From: Chloroflexota bacterium
GTDB taxonomy: Bacteria > Chloroflexota > Limnocylindria > QHBO01
Assembly (NCBI GenBank): GCA_005880165.1
Contig: VBJP01000056.1
Span: 1 to 7,569, forward strand
Reading direction: 5' to 3'
Length of the DNA stretch: 7,569 nt
A program made the translations under genes and the position numbers. Shown in pieces: positions 5,650-7,569 of the stretch. Numbering within the stretch: the first letter of the stretch is position 1; each line of letters starts with the position of its first letter. Below the pieces are notes generated by a model. It made no database searches. It had not been told where the DNA came from and was given only the letters and a program-made list of their open reading frames with translations.

Positions 5650-6504
5650 CTAGACGTCGCGGCCGGCGACCTCCCGCCAGGCATCGGCGTACAGACCGGC
5701 TCGCACCGGGAGGTAACCCGGGTAGTCCGCGCGCGCCCTGCGTACGACTGCCTCGTCCAGCGTGACGAGCCCGATCGTGTCCGTTGTCTCCAGCACGACG
5801 TTCCCGCCGGGATCCACCGCGATCGAGGGACCGCCAATGAGCACGCCCTCCTCGGGGGCGGGACGGTTTACGGAGAGGACGTATGCACAGCTCGTCAGCG
5901 CGTTGGCGCGGAACACGATCTTCCAGCGCTGGTAGGTCCCTTCCTCGCTGGCGCGCGGGACGAAGATGGCCATCGCGCCCTCGGCACCGAGCAGGTGCAG
6001 CCCCTCCGGCCGGTTGTTGTCGGAGCAGACCTGGATGCCGATGGGCAACCCGAACGCATCGATCCGCCGCGGGGCCTCCGTCCCGGGCTCGTAATGGCTC
6101 GTCTCCCAGAAGCCGGGCTCCTCGGGGAGATGCAGCTTCTCGTAGCGGGCCACCACCTCGCCGGATGCATCGAAGACGAGAGCGCGGCTCGTCCTCCGCC
6201 CGGTGTGGGGGTCGCGGTGGATGATGCCTCCCCCCAGACCGATGCGGGCTCGTGCCGCGGCCGCCGCCATCGCCTGCGTTCGTGGCCCGCCCTCCTGCTC
6301 GGCGTCATCGGGAACTTGGGTCCTGGTCGCGGGTCGCCAGGGGTTGAGCGGGATCTCCGGCAGGACGGCCAGATCTGCGCCGCGCCCGGCGGCCTCTGCT
6401 ATCCGGTCCATGAGGCGGGCGGCGCCATCGGCCGCGAAGAAGACCTCGCTGATCAGCGCGACGGTCAGCTTGCCGTCGTGGCGGATGGGCGCGGGGGTGT
6501 TCAT
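5650..6504 (-). CDS. Nitrilase-superfamily carbon-nitrogen hydrolase (amidohydrolase), 284 aa
   Basis: This is a cytoplasmic hydrolase of non-peptide C-N bonds using the superfamily's Glu-Lys-Cys triad. All three are present: E50 in LAVLPEIPLNP, K123 in ARYEKLHLPEE and C160 in IGIQVCSDNNRPE. Other family marks are GLGGGIIHRD (about 89-98), FWETSHYEPG (132-141) and the late FRANALTSCAYVLSVNRP segment. The length is normal for a single-domain member. Substrate cannot be assigned: carbamoyl-polyamine, omega-amide and other amides are all possible in this superfamily. The ATG overlaps the TGA of the upstream 92-residue gene (ATGA), with no strong Shine-Dalgarno sequence, which points to translational coupling in one operon. 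It converges with the zinc-ribbon gene, leaving 71 bases. Confidence 0.95.
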   Translation of the reverse strand: MNTPAPIRHDGKLTVALISEVFFAADGAARLMDRIAEAAGRGADLAVLPEIPLNPWRPATRTQVPDDAEQEGGPRTQAMAAAAARARIGLGGGIIHRDPHTGRRTSRALVFDASGEVVARYEKLHLPEEPGFWETSHYEPGTEAPRRIDAFGLPIGIQVCSDNNRPEGLHLLGAEGAMAIFVPRASEEGTYQRWKIVFRANALTSCAYVLSVNRPAPEEGVLIGGPSIAVDPGGNVVLETTDTIGLVTLDEAVVRRARADYPGYLPVRAGLYADAWREVAGRDV

Positions 6505-6779
6505 CGGTCGCGCATCGCAAGAAGCCCGACGTAGTACGAGGCATTCCGCGTGACGCGTGCGTAGTCGCTCGGACGCAGGCTGCCGATCTCGTTGTAGCGG
6601 GCCAGGAATTTCTCCGCCGCCTTCCGGCCATCGGTCTGGCCGTATCCGCTCGAGGCCGGCGTGAAGTACGGGCAGTTCTCCACGCTCGAGACGCCGACGG
6701 TGAACTTCTTGCCAGTGACGGTTTCGAGCGTCTTCCCCTCGAACCGCCGTGCGAGGTCCAGCAGCTCCTCGTAGGTCAT
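6501..6779 (-). CDS. Hypothetical protein, 92 aa, first gene of the amidohydrolase operon
   Basis: I do not recognise a named family. The protein starts MTYEELLDLARRFEGKTLET, continues with GKKFTVGVSSVENCPYFTP, then SSGYGQTDGRKAAEKFLARY, and ends in GSLRPSDYARVTRNASYYVG and LLAMRDR. It looks soluble: a helix, a short beta region, and helices with conserved-looking SSG, RPSDY and NASY segments. The start is uncertain. The ATG at 6779 gives the most protein-like N-terminus but lacks a Shine-Dalgarno sequence. The frame stays open up to 6869, where TTG and ATG codons (6869, 6866) precede a Pro/Arg-rich stretch. Its last bases overlap the start of the amidohydrolase gene, so the two are very likely co-expressed and may act together. 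Confidence 0.75.
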   Translation of the reverse strand: MTYEELLDLARRFEGKTLETVTGKKFTVGVSSVENCPYFTPASSGYGQTDGRKAAEKFLARYNEIGSLRPSDYARVTRNASYYVGLLAMRDR

Positions 6780-6879
6780 GGGCTGGGGTGGTTCGGCTGG
6801 CACCGCCAGACTGTACCGGAGCCGCAAAGCCAACGGGCCAATCACCCTCCGATAAGCGCCCGGCATCAATCATCGTCTG
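6780..6879. promoter_or_regulatory. Divergent spacer holding promoters for the amidohydrolase operon and the XRE-nuclease gene
   Basis: About 100 bases separate two divergent starts, so both promoters should be here. On the minus strand TACAGT (RC of 6811-6816) is a possible -10 for the operon. On the plus strand GATAAG near 6851 is a possible -10 for the XRE-nuclease gene. Neither has a good -35, and neither gene has a strong Shine-Dalgarno site, so leaderless or short-leader transcripts are possible. Confidence 0.3.
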
Positions 6880-7569
6880 GTGCGCTCAAATGCCAGTCGC
6901 GCCGTTCGAGCACTGCGGCTTCACGCCCGGATGCGTCAGGCGGATCTCGCAGAACGAGCAGGCATGTCTAGGGAAATGGTCTCCAGGGTCGAACGCGGCG
7001 CGCTCACCGGCATGCAGATTGGTCATCTGGTTCGAATCGTCGAGGCCCTTGGAGGGAGCGTTGCGATCGAGGTTCGATGGCGCGGAGAGCGGCTCGACCG
7101 GCTTATTGACGCTGCCCACGCGGCGATCGAGTCGCAGGTGGCCAGCTTATTGACCGATGCGGGCTGGCTCGTGCAGGTGGAGGTGAGCTTCAACCGTTAC
7201 GGTGAGCGCGGACGATGCGACATCGTTGCGCTCCATCGGCGGTCGGGCATCATGGTCGTTGTGGAGGTCAAGAGCCGGCTCGGTGACCTCCAGGAGACGC
7301 TCGGCCGACTAGATGTGAAGTGTCGAATTGCTGGGTACATCGCTGGCGAACTTGGTTGGTCGCGGCCGACGCAGGTCGTCCCGTGCCTCGTGATCGGCGA
7401 TAGTCGTGCCGCCAGGCGGCTCGTCAAGAACCATGCCCCTCTATTTCGCGGCTTCGCGACGCGCGGCAGGTCCGCCATCGCGTGGATCCGTCGGCCCGCA
7501 GGTTCGCCGGACATCGGACTGCTGTGGTTCCAAGCCCACGCGCCAAATTCACACGGAGTAACCGCAATC
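6880..7569 (+). CDS. XRE-type helix-turn-helix protein with PD-(D/E)XK nuclease-like domain, 3' end at or beyond the window
   Basis: Residues about 7-58 are an XRE/Cro-type DNA-binding helix-turn-helix (RMRQADLAERAGMSREMVSR then VERGALTGMQ). A linker RWRGERLDRLIDAAHAAI (66-83) leads to a restriction-endonuclease-like fold with SFNRYGERGRCDIVAL (D114), VVVEVKSRLGDL (E129, K131) and a further K147. D114, E129 and K131 fit the PD-(D/E)XK metal and catalytic positions, with E84 as a candidate helix residue. This architecture is known from uncharacterised actinobacterial and chloroflexi proteins; a DNA-targeting or transcription-linked role is inferred, not shown. GTG at 6880 is the furthest start after the TAA at 6853; ATG at 6931 would cut into the helix-turn-helix. 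No Shine-Dalgarno site is visible. The 230 codons reach the window edge without a stop, so the true length is unknown. Confidence 0.88.
   Translation, partial: MRSNASRAVRALRLHARMRQADLAERAGMSREMVSRVERGALTGMQIGHLVRIVEALGGSVAIEVRWRGERLDRLIDAAHAAIESQVASLLTDAGWLVQVEVSFNRYGERGRCDIVALHRRSGIMVVVEVKSRLGDLQETLGRLDVKCRIAGYIAGELGWSRPTQVVPCLVIGDSRAARRLVKNHAPLFRGFATRGRSAIAWIRRPAGSPDIGLLWFQAHAPNSHGVTAI

Noticed and set aside
5587..6534. Plus-strand open frame of 315 codons
   Set aside because: It is the shadow of the nitrilase-superfamily gene, whose complete Glu-Lys-Cys triad lies on the minus strand.
1..7569. CRISPR array, tRNA or rRNA genes, insertion sequence ends
   Set aside because: I saw no regularly spaced repeat-spacer pattern, no cloverleaf or rRNA-like sequence, and no transposase motif on either strand. 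This was by eye, so a short or divergent example could be missed.

Overview
The window is high-G+C bacterial DNA (clearly above 60 %, third codon positions mostly G or C). Gene content suggests a soil or groundwater Chloroflexota or Actinomycetota lineage. The clues are a zinc-ribbon/membrane-anchor protein with a Pro/Thr-rich linker, a cupin joined to a short class III cyclase domain, and an XRE/PD-(D/E)XK protein of a type I associate with those phyla. The phylum is an inference, and no rRNA or tRNA gene is present to settle it.

Layout, left to right. Positions 1-1677 (minus) hold the first 559 codons of a phosphoketolase whose end lies beyond the left edge. A 343-base divergent spacer with several small inverted repeats separates it from a 118-residue conserved-type hypothetical protein (plus). 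Next come two minus-strand genes: a 288-residue cupin plus nucleotide-cyclase-domain fusion, and a 189-residue unrecognised protein. Each of these two is followed, downstream on the minus strand, by a copy of the same roughly 57-base direct repeat. A poorly coding stretch (4134-4502) with a possible broken small reading frame leads to a tentative 77-residue protein. A 238-residue membrane-anchored zinc-ribbon protein follows (plus). A GC-rich spacer with overlapping hairpins separates it from a convergent two-gene unit (minus): a 92-residue unrecognised protein whose stop overlaps the start of a nitrilase-superfamily amidohydrolase. Divergent from that unit is an XRE-type helix-turn-helix protein with a PD-(D/E)XK nuclease-like domain, cut by the right edge.

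The two edge genes (1-1677 minus and 6880-7569 plus) are open at the window ends, so a scan requiring both a start and a stop would miss them; both are clear by family motifs. The phosphoketolase (acetyl-phosphate production) and the amidohydrolase are ordinary metabolic genes. I see no evidence that the whole window forms one pathway. The parts most worth a second look are the cupin-cyclase fusion with several non-canonical active-site positions, the paired repeats beside it, and the XRE-nuclease fusion.
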